Below are positions 14,082 to 21,881 of a stretch of 26,140 nt of DNA, one piece after another. The stretch comes from Limiplasma sp045538465 (GTDB lineage Bacteria; Bacillota; Clostridia; Christensenellales; Aristaeellaceae): positions 1 to 26,140 of the forward strand of contig JAZSRK010000020.1 in NCBI GenBank assembly GCA_045538465.1. Direction: 5' to 3'. The notes below the pieces were generated by a model. The model made no database searches. It saw only the letters and a program-made list of their open reading frames with translations, and was not told where the DNA came from. The translations under genes and the position numbers were made by a program. Each line of letters starts with the position of its first letter. Positions within the stretch are counted from its first letter, which is position 1.

Positions 14082-15653
14082 ATGTCTACCTCCGCTATTA
14101 TCGCGATCCCCATGCTTATCCTGTTCTTCGCACTGATGATCGGCGTTGGCCTGTACTGCCGCAAGCATGCCACCAACGTGGATAGCTTCGTGCTGGGCGG
14201 CCGCTCCGTCGGCCCGTGGCTGACGGCTTTCGCCTTTGGTACTTCCTACTTCTCTGCTGTTATCTTTGTGGGCTATGCCGGTCAGTTCGGCTGGAACTTC
14301 GGCGTTGCTTCTACTTGGATCGGCCTCGGCAATGCCTTTATCGGCTCCCTGCTGGCTTGGATCGTTCTGGGTCGCCGCACCCGTGTTATGACCCAGCATC
14401 TGGGCTCCAAGACCATGCCGGACTTCTTTGCCAAGCGGTACGACTCCAATGGTCTCAAGATCGCTGCTTCCTTTATCGTATTCATCTTCCTGATCCCCTA
14501 CACCGCCAGCCTGTACAACGGCCTGAGCAGCTTGTTCAACAACGTGTTCTCCATCCCCTACTGGGTGATCGTATTGGCTATGGCCGCCTTGACCGGTCTG
14601 TATGTGATCTTTGGTGGTTATATGGCGACTGCCATTAACGACTTTATCCAAGGCATCATCATGCTGGTGGGCATCATTGCCGTGATCGCTGCCGTGCTGG
14701 GCGACAATGGCGGCTTCATGCTCGCTATGGAAAAGCTGGCCACTGCCGAAAGCGGCGGCTGGGCTTACACCTCCTTCCTCGGCCCCAACCCCGTATTCCT
14801 GTTCTTCGTGGTCATGCTGACCTCTCTAGGCACTTGGGGCCTGCCACAGATGGTGGGCAAGTTCTACTCCATCAAGGATGAAGGCTCCATCAAGAAGGGC
14901 ACTGTCATTTCCACCGTGTTCGCCATCATCGTGGCTGGCGGCTGCTACTTCCTGGGCGGCTTCGGCCGCCTCTACGCCGACAAGATGACCCTGAATGCCA
15001 ATGGCGTACCCGCCTTTGATAAGGTCATCCCTACGATGCTGTCTGGTCTGGCACCGGTGATCGTTGCACTGATCGTGGTGCTGGTGCTGGCTGCTTCCAT
15101 GTCCACCCTATCTTCTCTGGTACTCACCTCTTCCTCCACTTTGGCGCTGGATGTGGTCAAGCCCATGCGCAAGAAGCAGGATGACGAAAAGAGAACGCTG
15201 CTGACCATGCGCTGGTTGATCGTGTTCTTCATCGTGGTATCTGCCATCATCGCCATCCTGAAGGATTCCATCTGGGCCGACAGCGTGTTTATCGCACAGA
15301 TGATGGGCGTCAGCTGGGGCGCTCTGGCGGGTGCTTTCCTGGCTCCCTTCCTCTACGGCCTGTACTGGAAGAAGACCACCAAGGCCGCTGTGGTCGCCAG
15401 CTTCATCTTCGGCACGGGTCTGGAGATCATCCAGCTGTGCATCAGCATTGGCCTGTTCAAGTTTAGCGGCGGCGTTTTGGGCTTCGTGTTCACCAACAGC
15501 CTGTACTCCGGCGTATTCGCCATGGTGGGCGGTCTGGTGATCGTGCCCATCGTCAGCTTGCTCACGCAAAAGACCTTGCCCGCCAATGTGGATGGCAAGT
15601 TCAGCTGCTATAATAAGGAGATCGTCACCGATGTGACGGATTCCTTGGGTTAA
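14082..15653 (+). CDS. Sodium:solute symporter (SSS family)
   Basis: This 523-residue membrane protein has about 13 hydrophobic spans. It has the SSS layout: N-terminal GLYCRKHATNVDSFVLGGRSVGPW, FGTSYFSAVIFVGYAGQ, then GLYVIFGGYMATAINDFIQGIIML, the family signature region, and GTWGLPQMVGKFYSIKDE. Families of this kind (PutP/PanF-like) use a sodium gradient to import amino acids, organic acids or vitamins. Its position after the ior-paaK-ACT genes suggests it supplies an aromatic or related acid, but this is inference; specificity cannot be read from sequence. ATG 14082 follows AGAAAGGG. The leader carries the hairpin module. Confidence 0.9.
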   Translation: MSTSAIIAIPMLILFFALMIGVGLYCRKHATNVDSFVLGGRSVGPWLTAFAFGTSYFSAVIFVGYAGQFGWNFGVASTWIGLGNAFIGSLLAWIVLGRRTRVMTQHLGSKTMPDFFAKRYDSNGLKIAASFIVFIFLIPYTASLYNGLSSLFNNVFSIPYWVIVLAMAALTGLYVIFGGYMATAINDFIQGIIMLVGIIAVIAAVLGDNGGFMLAMEKLATAESGGWAYTSFLGPNPVFLFFVVMLTSLGTWGLPQMVGKFYSIKDEGSIKKGTVISTVFAIIVAGGCYFLGGFGRLYADKMTLNANGVPAFDKVIPTMLSGLAPVIVALIVVLVLAASMSTLSSLVLTSSSTLALDVVKPMRKKQDDEKRTLLTMRWLIVFFIVVSAIIAILKDSIWADSVFIAQMMGVSWGALAGAFLAPFLYGLYWKKTTKAAVVASFIFGTGLEIIQLCISIGLFKFSGGVLGFVFTNSLYSGVFAMVGGLVIVPIVSLLTQKTLPANVDGKFSCYNKEIVTDVTDSLG

Positions 15654-15674
15654 TAATGGATTGACGAGAAAGAA

Positions 15675-15798
15675 GCTGTCTCAAAATACAATTTTGAGAA
15701 AAGTAAAGGCATGGAATGTTGCTCATCCGGCAGCATTCCATGCCTTTTTTGACAGTCTTTTACGAAAAATTGGTAATATCTTCTTGTTTTGAGACAGC
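15675..15798. mobile_element. 124-base MITE-like inverted-repeat element
   Basis: The ends are a perfect 12-base inverted repeat (GCTGTCTCAAAA at 15675-15686, complement at 15787-15798). Inside are a small TCAAAAT/ATTTTGA hairpin (15681-15697) and a long hairpin at 15705-15750. CTGTCTCA-type ends resemble those of IS1182-like insertion sequences (from memory). There is no coding capacity and no clear target duplication. Confidence 0.5.
15705..15750 (+). terminator. Terminator downstream of the symporter
   Basis: Arms AAAGGCATGGAATGTTGC (15705-15722) and GCAGCATTCCATGCCTTT (from 15730) pair with one G-T and are followed by T's. It lies inside the inverted-repeat element and probably ends the symporter transcript. 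Confidence 0.75.
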
Positions 15799-15839
15799 CC
15801 CGTTTTTCGTTCTGTTGTTCGACGCAAGTCTCATTCCCC

Positions 15840-17243
15840 TCACTCCGCCGCCATCTCCACCGCTTCCTCTATATTCAGCGGGTTCCACTTGCCGCGCAGA
15901 TAATGGATGGTGAACAGCACAAACAGCAGCAAGTTATGTGCGATCATGCACGCCCAAGCGGAAACCAAGCCCATGCCCAGCAGCTGGGTGCAGATAAACG
16001 TGCCCACGATGCGCACGCCCCACATGCCGATAATGTTGTACACAAAGGGCGTTACGGTGCGGCCTACGCCCTGCATCATGCCTTCGATGATGATGCTGAC
16101 CCCGTAGAAGGGCTCGGATACCGCCACCATACGCAGCACCGTTGTGCCCAGCAGGATGACCTGCTCATTCTTGGAAAACAGCCCCATCATCGCTGGTGCA
16201 AAGAGGAACAGCAGTGCTTCGGAGATCATCATCAGCCCGATCTCGATGGGCAAGATGGTGCGGGCCAGTTCTTTCATGCGCTGGTTATCCCGTGCACCGT
16301 AGGCGTTGCCTGCCAAGGTTGCAGCGGCGGTCTGCATGCCGTAGCCCGGCACATAGAAGGCAGATTCCACCGTATTGGCGATGGTATGGGCGGCGGTGGA
16401 GATCTCGCCCAAGGAATTGATCATGGCGGCAAACGCCACATACCCCAGCGAAGTGCCAAAGCGCTGCAGCATATTGGGCAGCGCCACCTTAAGGCAGGGG
16501 CGAAGCACGGCCATATCCGGCTTGAGGCTCTGCCCCTTGGGGGAGATGACCGGGTGCCGCCACAGGGCGATGGTGATGCACACGCCGCCCACGGTAAAGG
16601 CCGCTGCGCTGGCCACCGCTGCGCCGATCACGCCCATACCTGCGCCGGGCATCCAAATATCCAGCCCGAAGATATGCAGGGTACGGGTGGGATAGATGAG
16701 CAAAAAGTTCAGTGCAACATTGATGACATTCACCCAGATGCCCACCCGCATGGGCGTTTTGGTATCGCCAGCAGCGCGTAGGGCTGTGCCGAAAATAATG
16801 CTGGCAGCTCTGGGCAGCATGGGAATATATAGAATGAAGAAATAGGTGGCTGCCAGATCCCGGATGTTGGCATCCACCTGCATCCATACCGGCACCTGAC
16901 GGCTGAGCCCCAGTGTGAGGATGGTAAACAGGATGCCGGAAGCCAGCACGGCCAGGGTGGCCTGTCCTGTAGCTTTGGCTGCCAAGGGCTTGTTGCCTGC
17001 GCCGTAGGCCTTGGCGATCATGCTCAAAAAGCCAACGCCCAGCGCTGAGACCGTGCTGCCGATGAGCCAGTTGACGGTGGTGGTGGCACCCACTGCCGCC
17101 GTAGCAGTTGTGCCCAGCGAGCCCACCATGGCGGTATCGATGTACTGCACCGCTGTTTGCATCAGCTGCTCCAGCATGGTAGGCCACGCCAGTGCAAAAA
17201 TAACGCCGATCATTCCCCAGCGGCTTTGCTTGTGTTCGTTCAT
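15840..17243 (-). CDS. MATE-family efflux transporter
   Basis: This 467-residue membrane protein has about 12 spans. It has family hallmarks: ALAWPTMLEQLMQTAVQYIDTAMVG at the N-terminus, GFLSMIAKAYGAGNKPLA, and a second half beginning ALPNMLQRFGTSLGYVAFAAMINSLG with GNAYGARDNQRMKE. MATE proteins expel cationic drugs or metabolites in exchange for sodium or protons. It starts at ATG 17243 with a modest AGCGAGG ahead of it. It has its own promoter at 17300-17328 and is a single-gene unit downstream of nagA, separated by a hairpin. The substrate is unknown. Confidence 0.92.
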   Translation of the reverse strand: MNEHKQSRWGMIGVIFALAWPTMLEQLMQTAVQYIDTAMVGSLGTTATAAVGATTTVNWLIGSTVSALGVGFLSMIAKAYGAGNKPLAAKATGQATLAVLASGILFTILTLGLSRQVPVWMQVDANIRDLAATYFFILYIPMLPRAASIIFGTALRAAGDTKTPMRVGIWVNVINVALNFLLIYPTRTLHIFGLDIWMPGAGMGVIGAAVASAAAFTVGGVCITIALWRHPVISPKGQSLKPDMAVLRPCLKVALPNMLQRFGTSLGYVAFAAMINSLGEISTAAHTIANTVESAFYVPGYGMQTAAATLAGNAYGARDNQRMKELARTILPIEIGLMMISEALLFLFAPAMMGLFSKNEQVILLGTTVLRMVAVSEPFYGVSIIIEGMMQGVGRTVTPFVYNIIGMWGVRIVGTFICTQLLGMGLVSAWACMIAHNLLLFVLFTIHYLRGKWNPLNIEEAVEMAAE

Positions 17244-17299
17244 TCAAAACCTCGCTATGTTGGTTTGATTCAGGTCGCATGCCGTAAGCACACCCATTG

Positions 17300-17328
17300 A
17301 TGATACGTGATTTGTCGGCAAATTGCAA
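17300..17328 (-). promoter_or_regulatory. Promoter of the MATE gene
   Basis: On the minus strand, TTGCAA (17328-17323), a 17-base spacer and TATCAT (17305-17300), about 57 bases before ATG 17243. Confidence 0.6.
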
Positions 17329-17365
17329 GGGAAAACCATGGTCATCTACGATCCATGGTTTTCCC
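17329..17365 (-). terminator. Hairpin terminator after nagA
   Basis: A perfect 13-base stem (GGGAAAACCATGG at 17329-17341, complement at 17353-17365) starts eight bases past the nagA stop; the trailing minus-strand bases TTGCAATTTG are only moderately T-rich and also form the next promoter's -35. Confidence 0.7.
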
Positions 17366-17372
17366 TGCATCA

Positions 17373-18497
17373 TTATTCTGCCACGATGTCCACCATCTGC
17401 CAAGCCTGCGTCCAACGGGTGAGCGGCGCAGGTGCACCGGGTACGATGCGCCCGGCCAGAGCTTCGCCGATGGATTCTGCCGGGGTCTGGGTGCACATAC
17501 GCACCGCATCCTCCGGCAGGATGCCAAAGCGGTGGATCAGATTTTCCAAGGCTTTGCGCAGGGTGAGCACAGAACCGGCAAGGGTACCATTCATCAAGCG
17601 CGCCTCGCCGTTCTTCACTTCCACCCGATAACCGCCCAAGGCATAACGCCCCTCTGGTACCCCGGCTGCCTCCATGGCATCGGTGATAGCGACAGCCTTG
17701 GCAGCGCCCTTGGCCTTCACCAAAAGGCGCACCGTATCCCTATGGAGATGCACGCCATCGGCAATAAACTCGCAATAGAACCGGTCATCGGTCAGGGCGG
17801 CACCTGGCACACCAGGGCTGCGATGCCCCAGCGGCGTTTGGGCGTTGAATGTGTGGGTGATGTGATCAGCACCCCAATCCCCCGCCTGATGAGTCAACTC
17901 GGCGGTAGCAGAGGTATGCCCCAAGGAAACCGTGACCCCGGCTGCCTTCATCGCCCTGATAAAAGCCTCTGCCTCATCCCGCTCCGGCGCCAGCGTGATC
18001 AGCCGCACCCCATCCAGCGTACCGCCGGTCATAGCCAGCATTCTGTCCATGGTGGGGTCGCAAAAATACTTCTTACGTTGTGCACCCGCTTTTTCCTTGT
18101 TAAGGAACGGGGCTTCCATGTGCACGCCCAGCACCTTTGCCCCACGAGCTTCCGGGTCAGCCATCACCGCCCGTGCACCTGCGACCGCTTGCAGGGTCTC
18201 AGCCGGAGATGCGCTCATGGTGGTGGGCAAGAAAGCGGCGACCCCTTGTTCAAACAGATCCCGGCTCATGGCACGGATGGATGCTTCCCCCTCCATGGTG
18301 TCGTGCGCCTTGTAGCCGTGAATATGCACATCCACAAAGCCGGGCAGCAAATAGTCGCCGCCCAGATCCAGCACGTTTTCACCCGGCAGCGGGGGCAGAG
18401 CCTCCCCTACTTGCTGCACCACGCCCTGTGTCATACGCACGCAGGTGTTTTCCACAAATCGTCCATCCAAGTATGCCTTGGCGTTGCAAATCAACAC
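17373..18497 (-). CDS. nagA: N-acetylglucosamine-6-phosphate deacetylase
   Basis: This 374-residue amidohydrolase removes acetate from GlcNAc-6-phosphate in amino-sugar and wall recycling, in the cytoplasm. Metal and catalytic residues are visible: H58-I-H60 on the first strand, E128 in HMEAPF, H194 in SLGHTS, H215 in THTFNAQTP, and catalytic D273 in AITDAM; HR near 225-226 belongs to the substrate loop. Length is typical (about 370-390). The start is GTG 18497, read as methionine, preceded by GGGGAGG eight bases away. No nagB or PTS gene adjoins it, so it is not in a classic nag operon. It has its own promoter. Confidence 0.92.
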   Translation of the reverse strand: MLICNAKAYLDGRFVENTCVRMTQGVVQQVGEALPPLPGENVLDLGGDYLLPGFVDVHIHGYKAHDTMEGEASIRAMSRDLFEQGVAAFLPTTMSASPAETLQAVAGARAVMADPEARGAKVLGVHMEAPFLNKEKAGAQRKKYFCDPTMDRMLAMTGGTLDGVRLITLAPERDEAEAFIRAMKAAGVTVSLGHTSATAELTHQAGDWGADHITHTFNAQTPLGHRSPGVPGAALTDDRFYCEFIADGVHLHRDTVRLLVKAKGAAKAVAITDAMEAAGVPEGRYALGGYRVEVKNGEARLMNGTLAGSVLTLRKALENLIHRFGILPEDAVRMCTQTPAESIGEALAGRIVPGAPAPLTRWTQAWQMVDIVAE

Positions 18498-18541
18498 GTC
18501 TTTAACCTCCCCGCAGGGTATGCGAATATACGCTTGTTATC

Positions 18542-18570
18542 ATCTTACCTGATATGAGGTTAGATGGCAA
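18542..18570 (-). promoter_or_regulatory. Promoter of nagA
   Basis: On the minus strand, TTGCCA (18570-18565), a 17-base spacer and TAAGAT (18547-18542), 45 bases before the GTG start. Confidence 0.6.
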
Positions 18571-18592
18571 GTATTGCTTCTGAAATAGGCAA

Positions 18593-18630
18593 ACGCACCG
18601 GCATGAGATGAGCATGAGATGCCAGTGCGT
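18593..18630 (-). terminator. Hairpin abutting the 41-base repeat, copy 2
   Basis: Arms ACGCACCGGCAT (18593-18604) and ATGCCAGTGCGT (18619-18630) pair at 11 of 12 positions. On the minus strand the hairpin directly follows the repeat and is followed by TTTGCCTATTTC, so it may act as a terminator ahead of the nagA promoter. Confidence 0.6.
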
Positions 18631-18671
18631 CAGGTCGTCAAAAAACTCGCCTGCGGCGACTTTTTTGACGA
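18631..18671 (-). repeat. 41-base palindromic dispersed element, copy 2
   Basis: Same element as at 2626 and 25045 but on the opposite strand. On the minus strand it begins TCGTCAAAAAAGTCGCC and ends in ACGACCTG, and has the same length (41 bases). It lies about 320 bases past the end of the TRAP operon, in that operon's sense direction. Confidence 0.88.
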
Positions 18672-18932
18672 GGCTTGCACCGTTTGCCTACTCGCCTACG
18701 GCTCGCTGGGCGGCAAATGGCGATAGGAATCCCTTGCTACGCAAGGGTTCCGAAACCACCGGAAGGGTGAGTAAAACGAACCGAGGCGTGAGGACAGCCT
18801 GAAAGGCTCCGCAGCGCCGAAGCCCAAAGCCGATGTAATGGGATTTGGCCCGCAATACATGTCGCTGGTTTCGGAACTAGAATCGGAGGGTTGCGACCCT
18901 CCAACTCCACCCGGGGTTTCTCGACAGTCTGA
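18672..18932. other. Non-coding, repeat-like intergenic stretch of unknown role
   Basis: About 260 bases with no supported gene. It contains local hairpins: CCCTTGC/GCAAGGG around TAC (18731-18747), AGCCT/AGGCT near 18796-18808, and GGAGGGT/ACCCTCC (18885-18902). Short open frames exist on both strands but have no ribosome binding site and unlikely compositions. The stretch reads like a mosaic of repeat pieces or a structured RNA; I cannot name it. Confidence 0.55.
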
Positions 18933-18975
18933 AACGCCCCCGAAATGCACGATCATTTGTGCTTTCGGGGGCGTT
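18933..18975 (-). terminator. Terminator of the TRAP operon
   Basis: A perfect 13-base stem (AACGCCCCCGAAA at 18933-18945 and its complement at 18963-18975) extended by an inner GCAC/GTGC pair, 15 bases past the stop of the small membrane gene. Confidence 0.8.
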
Positions 18976-18989
18976 CTGCATCATTTCGG

Positions 18990-19265
18990 TCACGCTTTAT
19001 CCTTGCGCTTACCAGTAAGGGCGGTCTCGCCAGCCAGATACATGGCTACCAGCCCCAGAAGCACAAGGCAGGTGGTGCAATACACGATCACAGGAAATGC
19101 ATCCTTGTAAATAAAGGTGCAGATGGCAGCGGCTGTCTCGCCGCCGATGATCATTGCGGCCAGATAGCCAAAGAACGTAAGGCCGCCAGCAAACAGGCAC
19201 AGCATAATGCCGTAGCCGAAAATGGTCTTTAACACATTGGAAACCTTCAGAAGCATCTCTTTCAT
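18990..19265 (-). CDS. Small membrane protein paired with the TRAP-like permease
   Basis: This 91-residue protein has two strong hydrophobic regions (about residues 15-42 and 57-79) and a basic tail ending KRKDKA. It is translationally linked to the permease: the permease stop TAA is the start of its ribosome binding site TAAGGAGGG, 15 bases before ATG 19265. By position it would correspond to the small (DctQ-like) subunit, but it is much shorter than usual DctQ (about 160 residues) and I see no DctQ motif. It may stabilise or partner the large permease. Confidence 0.75.
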   Translation of the reverse strand: MKEMLLKVSNVLKTIFGYGIMLCLFAGGLTFFGYLAAMIIGGETAAAICTFIYKDAFPVIVYCTTCLVLLGLVAMYLAGETALTGKRKDKA

Positions 19266-19280
19266 TACGCTACGCCCTCC

Positions 19281-20639
19281 TTACAGCCCAAATACCGGCA
19301 GCCAGCCCATCAGAACTGCCACTTCCAGCACAAACTGAGCCGCTACCCACCACAGGTTATTGCGGAAAGTCTTGCCGAAATCCGATTCGGCAAGGGTCAT
19401 GCCGGCATACATGCACAGACCCAGCGGCGGCGTGATGTGGAACATAACACCGCAAATACAGGGCAGCATGGCGGCAGCCAATACCGGATCAATACCCACA
19501 GCGACCATGGTGGAAATGAACACCGGGCCAAAAACCACCGTCTGGGATGAGCCGGGTATCACCATGCCCAAAAAGCAGGTGAGCAGGCAGATAAACACCA
19601 CCAGCCCCAGTTTGCTGAACTGAAGCGAAAGGATGAAGCTTTCCATCTCAGAGGCTACATTCAGGTCGTCAAACAGAGCACCGATCATGTACGCCACAGC
19701 GCACACACCGATGGTGGGCGAGATGGAGCGAACGCTGTCTGCAAAGAAGCGGGCGATCCGGCTGGGGGTCACCTTGGCTTTATCCTTGCAGATAAGGCAG
19801 GCATACATGCTAGCCACGCCGCCGATAAACAGCAGCAGCGAGTTGGAGAAGTACTTGGCGCCTTCGGCACCCAGACGCTGGGTAAAGAAATTGTCCTTAA
19901 AGGCGTAGTCCAGCGCAAAGGGCAGCAGAATGATCAGCGGCAGCATGAGCCCTTGCCACCCCGTGCGGAACACCTGCTTCAGATCGGGCAGATCCTCCTT
20001 GGGTACGGGCTTTACTTTGTAGTACTTGCAAAAGGCGAAAACCATGATAAGCCGCTGGATGAGAAACCATACTGCGATGCCCCAAAGCACGATCCAAAAC
20101 TGTCCGGCGGTAATGTTCATCTCCGGGTACAGCGCTGCCAATGCGCCCATGGCTGCCACGATGTTGGAAGAAGGCGGGATCATATTGCCCATGCAGCTGG
20201 CGTTGCTTTCCACATTGGCAGCCAACTCCCGGGGGAAGCCGCTGCGGATCATAGCGGGAATGGTAATGGCGCCGGTGGCCATTACATTGCCGGGGCCGCT
20301 GCCGCTGAGCGCGCCCATAAAGCTGCTGGCCACCACCGATACATAGCCTGCGCCGCCGGTCACCCGACCCAAAAGCGCCAGAATAATGGCAACGCAGCTG
20401 TCGATCATCTTGGTTTTCGTCAGAAGGATGGACATGGCCACAAAGGCCGTCATGGAATACAAAAGATTGGTAGACAGCGCATGGTCGATGTAGTCAAGCA
20501 CATTGCCCCATGTGCCAGTAATGGTGAGCAGGATCAAAAAGCTCAGCACCACCGCTTCGTACGCAGGGCGCTTGAGCACCATAAACCAAACGCTGATGAC
20601 CACCAGCATGATCCCCAGATAAAGCAACGCGGACGGCAT
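19281..20639 (-). CDS. TRAP-type large permease (DctM-like)
   Basis: This protein of about 452 residues has about 12 membrane spans. The DctM-like features are ALSGSGPGNVMATGAITIPAMIRSGFPRELAANVESNASCMGNMIPPSSN in the first half (cited in pieces: GSGPGNVMATG, ESNASCMGNMIPPSS) and VIPGSSQTVVFGPVF with MFHITPPLGLCMYAG in the second half, the pseudo-symmetric repeats typical of the ion-transporter superfamily. TRAP transporters import organic acids, sialic acid or similar solutes with sodium. ATG 20639 is preferred to GTG 20648 because the GTG lies inside the AAAAGGGG ribosome binding site. No extracytoplasmic binding protein is encoded nearby. It is divergent from a LysR regulator, likely its controller. 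Confidence 0.85.
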   Translation of the reverse strand: MPSALLYLGIMLVVISVWFMVLKRPAYEAVVLSFLILLTITGTWGNVLDYIDHALSTNLLYSMTAFVAMSILLTKTKMIDSCVAIILALLGRVTGGAGYVSVVASSFMGALSGSGPGNVMATGAITIPAMIRSGFPRELAANVESNASCMGNMIPPSSNIVAAMGALAALYPEMNITAGQFWIVLWGIAVWFLIQRLIMVFAFCKYYKVKPVPKEDLPDLKQVFRTGWQGLMLPLIILLPFALDYAFKDNFFTQRLGAEGAKYFSNSLLLFIGGVASMYACLICKDKAKVTPSRIARFFADSVRSISPTIGVCAVAYMIGALFDDLNVASEMESFILSLQFSKLGLVVFICLLTCFLGMVIPGSSQTVVFGPVFISTMVAVGIDPVLAAAMLPCICGVMFHITPPLGLCMYAGMTLAESDFGKTFRNNLWWVAAQFVLEVAVLMGWLPVFGL

Positions 20640-20665
20640 TCGTTCCACCCCTTTTATTTATGAAG

Positions 20666-20709
20666 CAAATGGAATGAGAATCAAATGGTTATGGTTATCA
20701 TTCCATTTG
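20666..20709. promoter_or_regulatory. Perfect 12-base inverted repeat at the TRAP transcription start
   Basis: CAAATGGAATGA (20666-20677) and TCATTCCATTTG (20698-20709) are separated by 20 bases that contain another CAAATGG. It begins just after the -10 box of the TRAP promoter, where a bound protein would block transcription; alternatively it forms a hairpin at the very 5' end of the mRNA. Confidence 0.65.
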
Positions 20710-20715
20710 AGTTAT

Positions 20716-20745
20716 ATTATAGAAGCAGCAGCGCCCCGTTGTCAA
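20716..20745 (-). promoter_or_regulatory. Promoter of the TRAP operon
   Basis: On the minus strand, a perfect TTGACA (20745-20740), an 18-base spacer and a perfect TATAAT (20721-20716). Such a strong promoter would need a repressor or leader control. Confidence 0.78.
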
Positions 20746-20860
20746 GGAAAAAAGCAGAAAAAATCGCGGTTTTGCCCGCTCGATGGTTGCAGGTTGCAGC
20801 GCAAAATAGTATTATTATGTTGGTTATGTATATTATGCATTTTGTAAGGAGAGACGCGCC

Positions 20861-21784
20861 ATGAATACCCGCCAGATACACTATGCGGTGCTGTTGGCAG
20901 AAGTCGGCAGTTTTTCGCAGGTGGCGCAGCAGCTGGGCATTTCTCAACCGGCGCTGAGCAAACAGATCATCGCGCTGGAAGGGGAAATGGGCGTAAAGCT
21001 GTTCAACCGTTCCGGTACGCCGGTCTCCCTCACCCCTGCGGGCGAGTTTTTCGTAAGGCGTGCCAAGGCACTTTTGCAGGAGGAGGATCAGCTGCTCAAA
21101 ACCATGGAGCGCTACCGCACCGGGCAAAACGGCAAGCTGATCATCGGTATCTCCCCCTTCCGCAGCCAATATCTGATCCCCGGCGTTATAAAGCAGCTTC
21201 GGCAGGAGTTTCCCGGTCTGAAAGTGGTGTTGAGCGAGGATAGCTCCGCTCGCCTGCAAAAGGGCATACTGGAAGGCGTGTACGATTTTGCCATCCTCAA
21301 CCTGCCTGTGGATGAAGCAAGGCTGGAAGCAACGCCTCTTATGCAGGATGAGCTGGTGGTGGCAGTGCACGAAAACCTTTTGCCCATCGGCGTTTTGCAG
21401 GGGGCGCGCCCCGGCGAGGCAGTGGATTTTGCTGCCTTTGCCCATTTGCCCTTCATCACCCTCAGCAAAGGGCAGGAGATGCGCCGCCTGTTTGAGCAGC
21501 TTTGCGCCAAAGCCTGCATCGAGCCCGCCGCAGAGGTGGAGGTGGTAAACATCTCCACCGCATGGGCGATGGTACAGGCCGGCGTTGGGGCTACGCTCAT
21601 GCCGAGGCAATTCATCCGTCAGGGAACAGAGGGCGGCGTTCTGCTCTTTCCCATCCGGCTGGATACCTTTGTGCGCACCCCCGCCATCGTCACCCTGCGG
21701 GGGCAGTATGTATCCAGCTTTGCCAAGCGGGCCATGGAGCTGCTCTATCAAAGCGCAGGGGAGCCAAACGATCCATCCTGCTAA
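20861..21784 (+). CDS. LysR-family transcriptional regulator
   Basis: This 307-residue protein has an N-terminal winged helix-turn-helix (about residues 1-60, with SFSQVAQQLGISQPALSKQI as the helix-turn-helix) and an effector-binding domain (about 90-295). Length is typical. ATG 20861 follows AAGGAGAG. It is transcribed away from the TRAP permease, the usual layout for a LysR protein controlling its neighbour, and toward the MBOAT gene 97 bases downstream, which it might control or share a transcript with. The AT-rich region 20810-20850 holds a TATTATG direct repeat 11 bases apart that could be part of a regulator site. The effector is unknown. Confidence 0.92.
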   Translation: MNTRQIHYAVLLAEVGSFSQVAQQLGISQPALSKQIIALEGEMGVKLFNRSGTPVSLTPAGEFFVRRAKALLQEEDQLLKTMERYRTGQNGKLIIGISPFRSQYLIPGVIKQLRQEFPGLKVVLSEDSSARLQKGILEGVYDFAILNLPVDEARLEATPLMQDELVVAVHENLLPIGVLQGARPGEAVDFAAFAHLPFITLSKGQEMRRLFEQLCAKACIEPAAEVEVVNISTAWAMVQAGVGATLMPRQFIRQGTEGGVLLFPIRLDTFVRTPAIVTLRGQYVSSFAKRAMELLYQSAGEPNDPSC

Positions 21785-21815
21785 AGCGATCTGCGCATAG
21801 CTTATAAACAAACGG

Positions 21816-21850
21816 GGGCAGGCGGCGCGGTGCTTCACCGAGCCTTGCCC
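21816..21850 (+). other. Hairpin between lysR and the MBOAT gene
   Basis: GGGCA (21816-21820) pairs with TGCCC (21846-21850), enclosing CGGTG/CACCG around CTT. No T-run follows, so it may be an attenuator-like or processing hairpin rather than a full terminator. Confidence 0.45.
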
Positions 21851-21881
21851 GCCCTGATGATACGGAAGGAAAAAACGCTGC

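Noticed and set aside
18696..18956. 86-residue open frame on the minus strand in the nagA-TRAP gap
   Set aside because: No ribosome binding site, Ser/Pro/Arg-rich composition and overlap with hairpins; more likely part of a non-coding repeat. Kept only as an unexplained stretch.
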